Source of the DNA: CALMEE01 sp041748315
Lineage (GTDB): Bacteria; Planctomycetota; Planctomycetia; Pirellulales; Pirellulaceae
Length of the DNA stretch: 12,886 nt
Direction: 5' to 3'
NCBI GenBank assembly: GCA_041748315.1
Contig: JBGTDM010000382.1
Span: 1-12,886, forward strand
This document shows positions 1-6,935 of this stretch, in pieces. Position 1 is the first letter of the stretch. The number at the start of each line of letters is the position of its first letter. The notes beneath the pieces were generated by a model, which was given only the letters and a program-made list of their open reading frames with translations, searched no databases and was not told where the DNA came from. The translations under genes were made by a program, and so were the position numbers.

Positions 1-101
1 GATTAAATGAATGATTGATTATTGAATGATTGCCTGGCTGTTTGGGATTTGCCTGGAAACTTGGAATTGAGGGACTTTCGTATTGCGCGGCATCACAATA
101 T

Positions 102-126
102 CCTCGCCAGGAAAGACATGGCGAGG
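102..126. repeat. Inverted repeat / hairpin downstream of the BBP7 gene
   Basis: A perfect 8-bp inverted repeat, CCTCGCCA (102-109) and TGGCGAGG (119-126), encloses a 9-nt loop. It lies just beyond the intrinsic terminator of the minus-strand BBP7 gene. No T-tract follows on either strand, so it is not a convincing terminator by itself. It may reinforce termination, stabilise a 3' end or be chance. Bases 1-101 hold only a short TGAT-rich low-complexity stretch near the window edge and no supportable gene. Confidence 0.4.
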
Positions 127-135
127 TCGCGAACC

Positions 136-178
136 AAAAAAAACGCTGTGACTTGCGTCACAGCGTTGAACATTTTTT
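136..178 (-). terminator. Rho-independent terminator of the BBP7 gene
   Basis: A perfect 11-bp stem, AACGCTGTGAC (142-152) and GTCACAGCGTT (157-167), encloses a TTGC loop. Read on the minus strand the stem runs into eight consecutive T (positions 143 down to 136). It sits about 40 bp past the BBP7 stop codon, the expected place. The plus-strand side is also followed by a six-T run (173-178), so it could stop transcription from both directions. Confidence 0.85.
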
Positions 179-206
179 GATGGTGGTCGACTCGGATCAG
201 TTGAAA

Positions 207-1685
207 TTAGAAGCAAAAGTCCAAGCCTGCGTAGGCACCATGTAAAATCAGGCTTCCATTCGAGTCGATGCGGCAGGCTTCGCACGAATCGGCAAAGTTG
301 CGAGGAATCTGATCGGGAGCAAGGGCCACTCCGCCGATCCCGATTGCCCGGTATCCGAATGAGAACCTTGTTCGCTGGGTAATCTGGCAGAGCAACCCTA
401 AATCCAGTTCACCCAAAAATGCAACGTCGTTTTTGTTATTGACAACATTGTGTAGCTCGCCGGTACTTCCTCCGGTATTGACGACAGCGTAGTTGCCGAA
501 AATATCCGTGATCGATTGGCGATGGTAGATCTGATTATTGTAGAAGCCAAATTTTGTGCTAATGTTCAATCGAATTCGCTCGCTCAGGCAGTGTTCCGTA
601 CGACCACCCAACTGGAAACCGAGTAAATCGTTTTCGACCTCCAAGTCATAGTTAACCTGAGGAGGATAAGCTCCGATACCGAATGCAGCATATCGAAATG
701 ATTCATCGAACCGCAAGTAGCGAATACCTGCCAACAATTCAATGTTGGTGCTTCGGCAAAACAAGCCATTGAAGCAACCGGCATTGCGCAAGAAGTTCAA
801 CTCGATATTATGAATCTCGTTGTTTCGGTAGATGCGATGGGCCACCGCATTGTCGTAGATGCCACGAACGGTGAATGCCCCCATGTCAAGCTGATCGAGG
901 GTCGTCAGCGAGGTATAGAGTGGGGCACCGGTGAACGAGACATCTGCTTCACTGGGAAACAACCCCCAGTAACGCCCCTCCCAGCCCCAACCTTTGGCCG
1001 TGCGAACGCCGATAATTCCTTCGATCCCGGGCAAGTAACTGAAGTCGGCGTCGGTCGAATGCAATGTCCCTCCCGGATAATAGCTAAGCGAAACGTCATC
1101 CTCATAATCTCGGAAAAAGGTCAGGCCACGCAAACCAAAGACCCAGTTGGAACGACGTGGCGCTTCGCAAGCCGCCGCAAAGCTCGACGAGTGTCCACAG
1201 TCACCGCCAGCGAAATTGCCCGGAGTCACAACACTCTGGTAGACATTGCCCGAATTGCTGCCATCGATGTCAACACGTCCGCCCCCATAACTCGGTCCAG
1301 ATGCTGGATGCCCATGATAAGCGGGGCCGGGATTAGGGTATTGTTGAGGTGCATTCGAATGACCTTGGGTTTGCGGGAAGCCAGGCGATTGTGGGTGCTG
1401 AATCGGACCACCAGCTTGTGCTCCAGCCGCTGAATACGACAAGGGTGCTGCCTGGTTGGGTTGACCCTGAAACGGTGCCCCCTCCCCTCCAGTCGAACCA
1501 GGAGCAACGTCCTGGCGATAACCGGTGGAATACACGGGCATCCCCTGATTCAACGGGTATGCGTTGTAAGTTGTTGGATAGTTGGGTAGTAGCGAGGGTT
1601 GCGTGTAACCATATTGACCCTGTGCGGACGACGCGGTCAGCACAAACGCCATGGCGACAACCCCACCGTAAATAGCTCGTTTCAT
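207..1685 (-). CDS. BBP7-type outer-membrane beta-barrel protein
   Basis: This 492-residue secreted protein resembles the planctomycete BBP7 family of presumed outer-membrane beta-barrels; the precise role is unknown. Residues 1-23 form a signal peptide (MKR, hydrophobic core, cleavage after AQG). Residues about 24-160 are low-complexity, rich in Q, P, G and Y. The barrel domain runs from WVFGLRGLTFF (181-191) to the C-terminus, with GWGWEGRYWGLFP (232-244), NIELNFLR (293-300) and ELLAGIRYLRF (316-326). The chain ends in Phe, as outer-membrane barrels usually do. The frame is open 73 codons further upstream, but the ATG at 1685 is chosen because a strong Shine-Dalgarno and a signal peptide start there. 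Nine cysteines after residue 160 are unusual for a barrel. It appears monocistronic, ending at a strong terminator. Family assignment is from pattern recognition, not a search. Confidence 0.85.
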   Translation of the reverse strand: MKRAIYGGVVAMAFVLTASSAQGQYGYTQPSLLPNYPTTYNAYPLNQGMPVYSTGYRQDVAPGSTGGEGAPFQGQPNQAAPLSYSAAGAQAGGPIQHPQSPGFPQTQGHSNAPQQYPNPGPAYHGHPASGPSYGGGRVDIDGSNSGNVYQSVVTPGNFAGGDCGHSSSFAAACEAPRRSNWVFGLRGLTFFRDYEDDVSLSYYPGGTLHSTDADFSYLPGIEGIIGVRTAKGWGWEGRYWGLFPSEADVSFTGAPLYTSLTTLDQLDMGAFTVRGIYDNAVAHRIYRNNEIHNIELNFLRNAGCFNGLFCRSTNIELLAGIRYLRFDESFRYAAFGIGAYPPQVNYDLEVENDLLGFQLGGRTEHCLSERIRLNISTKFGFYNNQIYHRQSITDIFGNYAVVNTGGSTGELHNVVNNKNDVAFLGELDLGLLCQITQRTRFSFGYRAIGIGGVALAPDQIPRNFADSCEACRIDSNGSLILHGAYAGLDFCF

Positions 1686-2350
1686 CGAATCGACTCCTTT
1701 GATTGGACTTGCAACGCTCAAATCGTTTTGACTCGAGCTGCGGCGAAGTGGCGCGCTTCCTTGCGCGATGAATACCGGTTGGACAGAATCGCTCTGCAAC
1801 ATCGGATCGGTTCTGTTTCTGCGTATGAAATCGGAACCACCGGTCGCACCAAACAAGCCTATTCTGATACAGATGCGGAAAATACAATGGTGACCTGCGA
1901 ACAACCTTCACTCCCGGCAAAACACTCAATCGAAGAGTTTTGGGATCAACACGCATGGTCTTCGGGTTAGTTCAACTTCAGCCAATCAGCAAAGCTTGCC
2001 GAATCGCCAGAAGGTCTTGGGATATTCGTTTCAATGTGCATTCCTTGATGGCAAAGTCAGGGTCAGTCATGCAACCGGTTCATTTGGAAGACTTCATCGA
2101 GTGAGTTTTGCTTGTTCGATGGTTCCATGTGATTCAATCGAAAAGTGTTATACAATCAGGGAATCAACAGGTTGCGTCCGCTCCCTAAAATCTGGTTTAC
2201 TTCCCGATCCGATCCAGCTGATTTTATTCGCCGCGATCCGCTGATTTCCTCTGCCGCCCTTGCTGCTTGGCGACTGCTAGCGTTCGCTTCCACCTTGTCG
2301 CAATCGGAAAACTCAACTATGGTTCGAGATCGAATCTTCAAGGAACTGGT
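1686..2350. other. Long gene-free region between the divergent BBP7 and lipoprotein genes
   Basis: About 665 bp with no convincing gene on either strand. Short open frames here have no recognisable protein character, and the longer minus-strand ones are extensions or shadows of the BBP7 frame. It presumably holds promoters for both flanking genes. A weak sigma70-like pair on the plus strand, TTGTCG (2295-2300) and TATGGT (2318-2323) with a 17-bp spacer, would give a leader of about 20 nt for the lipoprotein gene. It matches consensus at only 4 of 6 positions in each box. A TATACA at 2149-2154 lacks a good -35. No clear BBP7 promoter was found. Confidence 0.5.
1693..1700 (-). promoter_or_regulatory. 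Shine-Dalgarno fixing the BBP7 start
   Basis: The minus strand reads AAAGGAGT, ending 7 nt before the ATG at 1685. It decides between this start and an in-frame Met 73 codons upstream, which would give a non-secretory N-terminus. Confidence 0.8.
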
Positions 2351-2593
2351 ATGAAGCTGCCCATCGATTTTTGTTTTTTACTCGTGTTCGTCGGTATCAT
2401 TTCGGTAGGCTGTAGTGCGCGTCCCTGGTGGGGCCCTCCGGGGACGATCAACCAGCAGCGGAACAATGCGGCCTTGCACGACCCATTTCCCGATAACACT
2501 GCGGGGCCAGAGATCGTGGGTGGTCGTCCGTTGGGATACGACCGTCCTCGAACCGAATCACGGAGTGCGCACGAGAACCCGTACGCTCGATAA
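2351..2593 (+). CDS. Small secreted lipoprotein, planctomycete-type
   Basis: 80 residues. The N-terminus MKLPIDF leads into a hydrophobic stretch and a lipobox ending VGCS (about residues 19-22), so Cys21 should be lipid-modified and membrane-anchored. The mature part is short and polar and carries PGTINQQRNNAALHDPFPDN followed by GPEIVGGRPLGYDRP. The QQR...HDP-P-N and VGGRP pattern resembles small planctomycete envelope proteins of unknown function; that is recollection, not a search. The ATG at 2351 is preferred over an in-frame codon 28 positions upstream because AAGGA (2340-2344) lies 6 nt before it and the lipoprotein signal begins there. The gene converges on the aminotransferase gene, 76 bp away. 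Confidence 0.75.
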   Translation: MKLPIDFCFLLVFVGIISVGCSARPWWGPPGTINQQRNNAALHDPFPDNTAGPEIVGGRPLGYDRPRTESRSAHENPYAR

Positions 2594-2669
2594 CCGGATG
2601 TGTTCATTACTTTCGCTGTCGGTTGGAAAATGCAAGGTGAGGCGTACATCGCTTAGCCCGATCGCCCGA

Positions 2670-3827
2670 TCATGTTGATCGAGTTGCCAATCGTTTCAAG
2701 ACCTCAGCACCTTGTTGAAGAACATCGTCGGAGACCGCATACGAGATGCGAAAGTGCGTGTCTCGATCGCTGAAGACGTTACCTGGGATCAAAATCAAGT
2801 TCTGGTCCAACGCCGTTTCAAAAAAGACCTGTCCAGTTCCCCAGGGAAGTTTTGGAAACAGATAAAATGCTCCGCCGGGGTGCTCCGATGACGGTTGGGG
2901 AATTTCATAATATGGTCTGAGGCTCTCGATCAGCCAATCGCGTTTCTTTCGGTAAGCGGTCATGAAGCTCTCGGTATCTGTTTCCAGCACGGCCAATCCA
3001 CCCCATTGGATTGGATGTGGGGCACAAACAAACGTAAACTGTTGGAGCTGGACCATCGCGTCGACAACGGATTTTGGTCCGTGGACATAGGCGAGTCGCA
3101 AACCCGCCATCGCGTGACTTTTGGAAAAGCCGTCGATCACGATTGATGTATCGTTGAATTGAGCCATACTCAGATGCAGTTGGTCATAACTATATGTACT
3201 GTAAATTTCATCCGACACCACGACGATATTGAGGCGCTGGGCAATTTCAGCAACCCCTTTGAGTTCCGACTCGGTCAGGCAGCATCCGGTTGGATTGGCA
3301 GGCGAATTAACGATGATCATCTTGGTGCGGGGAGAAATCGCCCGTTCGACTTTGGCCAAATCGACTGAGAAATCGGGATAGGTATCTATTTTGACGGGGA
3401 CGCCACCGGCTAACTGGACCAGCGCGGGATACTGCACGAAGTAGGGATCGAAAAAGATGACTTCATCGCCTGGATTCACCAGGCTCAAACAGGCCAGCGT
3501 CAGACCGGAGCTTGTTCCGGGAGTAATGAAGACCTGGCGATCTTCGTGCCCAAACCTCTGTTGAATTCGGTTTTGTAATTCTCGCCGCAACGGTTCAATC
3601 CCTTGCGCCAATGCGTAGTCATTGTGATTGTTGTCGATTGCAGATTTTATTCGATCCTTGATCGATTGCGGGACGTTGAAATCGGCTTGTCCAATCGCCA
3701 GGTTTATAGGATTCTTCAGTTGGGCGGCAAGTTGAAAAACTTGGCGAATGCCGCCGCTCGAGAACGAATGAACTCGGTTCGCGATCAAAATTTTATTGGA
3801 CGGTGTTGTGGCGGTGGGAACGGACAT
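2670..3827 (-). CDS. PLP-dependent class I/II aminotransferase
   Basis: This 385-residue fold-type I aminotransferase is of usual length. Such cytoplasmic enzymes transfer an amino group between an amino acid and a 2-oxo acid using pyridoxal phosphate. Visible landmarks are the N-terminal LAIGQADF, the cofactor-phosphate loop TPGTSSG, NSPANPTG (about 174-181), SDEIY with Asp206 (pyridine nitrogen) and Tyr209, GFSKSHAMAGLRLAY with Lys236 as Schiff-base lysine, and FRISYA with Arg360 as likely substrate-carboxylate binder. All key residues are present. The substrate cannot be read from sequence; aspartate, aromatic or alanine-type specificity is possible, so no symbol is given. The ATG at 3827 is chosen over an upstream in-frame TTG (3839) that overlaps the ribosome-binding site. 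It is divergent from purF and probably transcribed alone. Confidence 0.93.
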   Translation of the reverse strand: MSVPTATTPSNKILIANRVHSFSSGGIRQVFQLAAQLKNPINLAIGQADFNVPQSIKDRIKSAIDNNHNDYALAQGIEPLRRELQNRIQQRFGHEDRQVFITPGTSSGLTLACLSLVNPGDEVIFFDPYFVQYPALVQLAGGVPVKIDTYPDFSVDLAKVERAISPRTKMIIVNSPANPTGCCLTESELKGVAEIAQRLNIVVVSDEIYSTYSYDQLHLSMAQFNDTSIVIDGFSKSHAMAGLRLAYVHGPKSVVDAMVQLQQFTFVCAPHPIQWGGLAVLETDTESFMTAYRKKRDWLIESLRPYYEIPQPSSEHPGGAFYLFPKLPWGTGQVFFETALDQNLILIPGNVFSDRDTHFRISYAVSDDVLQQGAEVLKRLATRST

Positions 3828-3833
3828 GATTTT

Positions 3834-3837
3834 CTCC
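3834..3837 (-). promoter_or_regulatory. Shine-Dalgarno fixing the aminotransferase start
   Basis: The minus strand reads GGAG, 6 nt before the ATG at 3827. The alternative TTG start at 3839 would place this site inside the coding region, so the shorter protein is preferred. Confidence 0.7.
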
Positions 3838-3902
3838 AAGCTATTAAGTCACAGTTTCCGACACTTGGGGCTTGGAATCAAGCGGGCAAAACGGTTTAGT
3901 CC

Positions 3903-3931
3903 TTGAGGTTATGGTCGCCTGCCCATAAAAT
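3903..3931 (+). promoter_or_regulatory. Probable sigma70-type promoter of purF
   Basis: TTGAGG (3903-3908; 4 of 6 consensus) and TAAAAT (3926-3931; 5 of 6) are separated by exactly 17 bp. The predicted start near 3938 leaves a leader of about 48 nt. No PurR-like palindrome or purine riboswitch fold was recognised in the leader. Confidence 0.5.
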
Positions 3932-3985
3932 CTATGTTGTGGGGTTGTTACACCGATTTGCACGGTTTTGGTTTTCGGCGGTTGA

Positions 3986-5722
3986 ATGAGCGAACTGTTT
4001 CACGAATGCGGCGTCGCCGCAATTTACTTCATCAAACAAAAGGGACGTTCGGACTTGTTCAAGGCGTTTGAGCCGGAAGACGCCGCGAGTTTAATTCCTC
4101 GGATGCTGTCGGACATGCAGAATCGAGGGCAGCTTTCAGCGGGGATGACTTCGTACCTGGAACACCGCGGACAATTATTGGATACACATAAGGAAATCGG
4201 GACGGTCAACGAGGTATTTCGTAACTCGCACACGGCTAAACATAAAAACCTGATGTCCAAATACGCTGGCAATGCCGCGATTGGTCACGTGCGGTACGCA
4301 ACCTGTGGTCGAGATGATAACTCTTACGCTCAACCGTTCGAGCGTCACCATCTTCTTAAAAGCGAATGGTTCAGTTTTGCTTTCAACGGCCAGCTTGCAA
4401 ACTACAACGAATTGAGCGATGAGTTGACTCGGGATGGGCGTCATCACCTGGCGCGACAATCCGACACCGAAGTGATCATGCATGAGATGAGTCGACATAA
4501 TAGTGGCAGCGGCCATTTTGCATTGCTCGACATGATGTCGAAAGTGAGTCAGCGGCTCGATGGTGCCTACAGTTTGGCTTACATGAACGCTTGCGGAGAT
4601 ATGCTAGTCGCCCGAGATCCATTGGGAATGAAACCGATGTGCATTGCGCAGCGAGGACCGCTGGTTGCCGCAGCCAGCGAAAGCGTCGCGCTGGTTAACC
4701 TGGGATTCTCCAGTAAGGAAGTCTCTTCGCTTAAACCAGGGCATGCGATGACCATTGTTAACGGTGAGGTTCGCGTTGAACGATTTGCCGATTCACCCCG
4801 GATTGCCCATTGCTATTTCGAGTGGATTTATTTTGCGAATGTGGCGAGTCGACTGGATGATCGCAGTGTCTACATCGTGAGAACTCGATTGGGTGCGGCA
4901 TTGGCACGTAAAGAACAGGAAAGGCCGTTGTTTGAGATCGACAAAGACACGATCGTCGTTCCGGTTCCCGACTCCAGCCGAGCTGCCGCAGACGGGATGG
5001 CTTATGAGATGGGACTCGCGTGTCGCGAAGGCTTGATTCGGAATCGCAATAGCGGTCGGACGTTCATCGAGAAGAATCAGGAACAACGAATTCAACAGGT
5101 CAAATTAAAATACACGCCATTGCCGGAAGTCATGCGCGGCAAGAAGGTCATATTGGTCGAAGACTCGATTGTCCGCTCCACAACGTTGAAAATTCTGTTG
5201 AAACGCTTGTACGACGAAGGGGAAGCTGCAGAAGTTCATGTGCGAGTCGCATGTCCACCGATCATCGCACCCTGCTTTTACGGAATCGACATGTCCACAA
5301 TGGACGAGCTATTTGCGACTCAAATGATGCCCGACGGCCGACTAAGCGAGAAGGTCGAACAACGAATGGCGAAGAAATTAGGCTGCGATACACTTCGGTA
5401 CCTACCTGTTTCTGCCATCGCAGATGCAATCGAATTGCCGCAATCGGACTTATGCCAAGCGTGTATTACCGGCGAATACCCGACGACCGGCGGCATGCGA
5501 ATGTACCAGATCGCCCTGCATAATATCGGCAAAGGGACCGCCCGAGCCTTTGATCAGCCCTCCGCCTCAAACACCCACTCCACAATGCCCGGTGCTGGTA
5601 TCCTCAAAGCGGCGATTCGGGATGGTGAGACGTTGGACGCCAATTCCGATACAAAGAATGGAACAAAAAAGAAAAAGCGACTTGGCAAAAAACGAGGGAA
5701 ATCCGCTACCGGTAAACGTTAA
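3986..5722 (+). CDS. purF: Amidophosphoribosyltransferase (glutamine PRPP amidotransferase)
   Basis: 578 residues; first committed step of purine synthesis, making 5-phosphoribosylamine from PRPP and glutamine in the cytoplasm. The N-terminal class II glutaminase begins HECGVAAIY. Cys8 is the expected nucleophile, so a 7-residue propeptide should be removed. Glutaminase landmarks are HVRYATCG (101-108), FNGQLANY (133-140) and DGAYSL (192-197). The phosphoribosyltransferase half has DTIVVPVPDSS (321-331) and the PRPP loop VILVEDSIVRSTT (388-400). Cys276, Cys430, Cys490 and Cys493 fall where Bacillus-type PurF binds its 4Fe-4S cluster, so an oxygen-sensitive iron-sulfur enzyme is likely. It is about 70-100 residues longer than typical PurF; the excess is a C-terminal tail (about 515-578) ending in lysine-rich KKKKRLGKKRGK. 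No strong ribosome-binding site precedes the ATG, but the N-terminal processing motif supports the start. It converges with trmB 22 bp away. Confidence 0.95.
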   Translation: MSELFHECGVAAIYFIKQKGRSDLFKAFEPEDAASLIPRMLSDMQNRGQLSAGMTSYLEHRGQLLDTHKEIGTVNEVFRNSHTAKHKNLMSKYAGNAAIGHVRYATCGRDDNSYAQPFERHHLLKSEWFSFAFNGQLANYNELSDELTRDGRHHLARQSDTEVIMHEMSRHNSGSGHFALLDMMSKVSQRLDGAYSLAYMNACGDMLVARDPLGMKPMCIAQRGPLVAAASESVALVNLGFSSKEVSSLKPGHAMTIVNGEVRVERFADSPRIAHCYFEWIYFANVASRLDDRSVYIVRTRLGAALARKEQERPLFEIDKDTIVVPVPDSSRAAADGMAYEMGLACREGLIRNRNSGRTFIEKNQEQRIQQVKLKYTPLPEVMRGKKVILVEDSIVRSTTLKILLKRLYDEGEAAEVHVRVACPPIIAPCFYGIDMSTMDELFATQMMPDGRLSEKVEQRMAKKLGCDTLRYLPVSAIADAIELPQSDLCQACITGEYPTTGGMRMYQIALHNIGKGTARAFDQPSASNTHSTMPGAGILKAAIRDGETLDANSDTKNGTKKKKRLGKKRGKSATGKR

Positions 5723-5744
5723 TTCAGCCCGCTGCGAACGAAAC

Positions 5745-6386
5745 TCAACATCGTTCAAATCGAGAGCGAAAGACTGGATGCCCATGAAGACGCATCCGAC
5801 GCTCGAAATGAGTTCGATAGTCCATGTCGTCACCAGCAGCGTGTTCCGCAACGTCAAATGGACCTCGAAGGTTTGAATGCTCCCGAATTAGTTCCAGGGT
5901 TGTCTCAAAATACTCTTCGACGTCTGTCCAGAAATGAAGCTCGCCGCCAGGTTTTAGCGCTCGTTGAATATCAGAAATAACTGCTGGCTGCATGACCCGC
6001 CGACGACGATGACGATCCTTCCACCATGGATCGGGAAAATAAACGTGAACGGCGTCGAGCGCATGGTCGATTACGAATTCTCTAAGAAATCGGATCCCAT
6101 CTCCACTGATCATCTTTGCGTTGTGACGGTTTTTCGTGGCCAAGCGGTATGCGGCAAAATACGCGTATTTGCGAGCGGCCTCGATTCCAAGATAATCACG
6201 TTCAGGGTGTTTTTCTGATCCGTTTAACAGGAATAACCCCTTACCCGAGCCGATTTCGAGTTCGAGCGGTGCCGTGCGGCCAAAGACCTTTACCGCATCA
6301 AAGGGGTAGGACATTTCTTCCAAAACGAAGTGGTGCGCCGAAATATCGACGCTCCGATCAATTTTAGGTAACGCACGTCGCCCCAT
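5745..6386 (-). CDS. trmB: tRNA (guanine-N7-)-methyltransferase
   Basis: 213 residues, normal for bacterial TrmB. It uses S-adenosylmethionine to methylate N7 of G46 in the tRNA variable loop. Motifs in order: MGRRALPKID at the N-terminus, the SAM-binding LELEIGSGKG (41-50), GIEAARKYAYFAAYR (67-81), SGDGIRFL (94-101), the signature YFPDPWWKDRHRRRR (116-130), LKPGGELHFWTDVEEYF (144-160) and the closing THFERR...GHPVFRSRF. All core elements are intact. The ATG at 6386 is chosen because MGRRALPK matches family N-termini; a TTG seven codons upstream is also open. Neither start has a strong Shine-Dalgarno. A REP-like hairpin and terminator lie between it and the upstream basic-peptide gene, so trmB may have its own promoter. 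Confidence 0.95.
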   Translation of the reverse strand: MGRRALPKIDRSVDISAHHFVLEEMSYPFDAVKVFGRTAPLELEIGSGKGLFLLNGSEKHPERDYLGIEAARKYAYFAAYRLATKNRHNAKMISGDGIRFLREFVIDHALDAVHVYFPDPWWKDRHRRRRVMQPAVISDIQRALKPGGELHFWTDVEEYFETTLELIREHSNLRGPFDVAEHAAGDDMDYRTHFERRMRLHGHPVFRSRFERC

Positions 6387-6518
6387 CGCATCCAATTGTC
6401 TTACCAAAATCGAATCACTGAAGGTCTCAATATCGACGCGCTAACTCACGTCACCAATCGTGCGCATTCCGCGTCGCCTTTACAACCTACTGCTTTGTCC
6501 AGGTTAGAGATTAGGGTT

Positions 6519-6549
6519 GGCCGGTGTGCGTTAGCACGCGGTTCAGGCC
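6519..6549. repeat. REP-like hairpin (GTGCGTTAGCAC core)
   Basis: The core GTGC-GTTA-GCAC (6526-6537) is extended by a T-G and a G-C pair. An outer GGCC (6519-6522) pairs with GGCC (6546-6549), giving a long imperfect stem-loop. It lies next to a second GC-rich hairpin (6557-6577), so the two form a tandem structure like intergenic REP/BIME elements. I have a vague memory of similar GTGCGTTAGCAC motifs dispersed in planctomycete genomes but cannot verify it. No second copy exists in this window. Confidence 0.5.
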
Positions 6550-6551
6550 GT

Positions 6552-6577
6552 AAAAACCGGACGCTTGCGCGTTCCGG
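6552..6577 (-). terminator. Intrinsic terminator after the 33-residue basic protein gene
   Basis: On the minus strand CCGGA, a one-base bulge, GCG, loop GCAA, CGC and TCCGG form an 8-pair stem followed by five T (6556 down to 6552). It begins about 40 nt after the stop of the upstream small gene, a natural termination point. It may double as the second half of a REP-like element. Confidence 0.6.
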
Positions 6578-6617
6578 CTGATCCTCAGCAATCCGAACTC
6601 TTAATCTTGACAAAGTA

Positions 6618-6719
6618 CTACGGTGTCTTGATCTTATTCCGTTTGGCTTTACGTGCTTTTGCATTGGCGGGTCGTTTCCCGTGATTGGCTTTTTTAAGTT
6701 TACGATGTGGCTTGGCCAT
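6618..6719 (-). CDS. 33-residue highly basic small protein
   Basis: The short frame encodes MAKPHRKLKKANHGKRPANA followed by KARKAKRNKIKTP. About half of the residues are Lys, Arg or His, there are no acidic residues, and no Cys, Trp, Tyr or Phe. A textbook Shine-Dalgarno AAGGA (6726-6730) sits 6 nt before the ATG, and a promoter lies upstream and a terminator downstream. The composition recalls very small ribosomal or rRNA-binding proteins (bL36-, bS22- or bTHX-sized) rather than a random frame. I do not recognise it as a named ribosomal protein; a planctomycete-conserved RNA- or ribosome-associated peptide is my inference. It is too short for most gene-calling cut-offs. Proximity to trmB fits a translation role but proves nothing. 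Confidence 0.75.
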   Translation of the reverse strand: MAKPHRKLKKANHGKRPANAKARKAKRNKIKTP

Positions 6720-6828
6720 GAATGTTCCTTATAGGTAAATCGATAGATATTTGATAGATCAAGCCTCGTACGCCCTCTGCCCGGAACCCGGATTTGTCAG
6801 GGACACCGCCAGATGTTCGCCAGATCGC

Positions 6829-6842
6829 AACGAAGCTTCGTT
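6829..6842. promoter_or_regulatory. Perfect 14-bp palindrome at the putative transcription start
   Basis: AACGAAGCTTCGTT is a perfect palindrome 2 bp downstream of the minus-strand TATAAT at 6845-6850, so it would span the transcription start near 6838. That position suits a repressor operator or a short 5'-end hairpin. It is unique in the window. Confidence 0.4.
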
Positions 6843-6844
6843 CG

Positions 6845-6850
6845 ATTATA
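6845..6850 (-). promoter_or_regulatory. TATAAT -10 box upstream of the basic-peptide gene
   Basis: A perfect TATAAT on the minus strand with no acceptable -35 at 16-18 bp (the sequence there is T-rich, TGTTTT). A start near 6838 gives a leader of about 120 nt for the gene at 6719. A missing -35 with a tandem repeat just upstream is the arrangement of an activator-dependent promoter; that is inference. Confidence 0.45.
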
Positions 6851-6879
6851 CGCAGTTCGACGATAAAAAAACAGGCGAT

Positions 6880-6910
6880 CTTGATCACAATTCACTTGAT
6901 CACAATTCAC
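6880..6910. repeat. Tandem 15-bp direct repeat, possible regulator site
   Basis: TTGATCACAATTCAC occurs twice head-to-tail (6881-6895 and 6896-6910) without mismatch, with one further matching base at 6880. Each unit carries the self-complementary TGATCA. Relative to the TATAAT at 6845-6850 the array covers roughly -42 to -72 on the minus strand. It is in non-coding DNA between the squalene-cyclase-like gene and the basic-peptide gene. Confidence 0.6.
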
Positions 6911-6935
6911 CGCGACTGCACGTCGACTGCGTCCA

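Noticed and set aside
1..40. TGAT-rich near-repeats at the window start as a tandem repeat or origin motif
   Set aside because: The units are irregular, the stretch is short and cut by the window edge; simple low complexity is sufficient.
810..1433. 207-codon plus-strand frame across the BBP7 gene
   Set aside because: It lies fully antisense to a well-supported gene and has no domain-like sequence; a shadow of the GC-biased coding strand.
1333..1956. 207-codon minus-strand frame overlapping the BBP7 start
   Set aside because: It is out of frame with BBP7, its translation has an Arg/Trp-rich random look, and the strong Shine-Dalgarno and signal peptide belong to the BBP7 frame.
2667..2681. 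Small hairpin CGATCA-TGT-TGATCG over the aminotransferase stop codon as a terminator
   Set aside because: The stem is 6 bp with no T-tract on either side; too weak to call.
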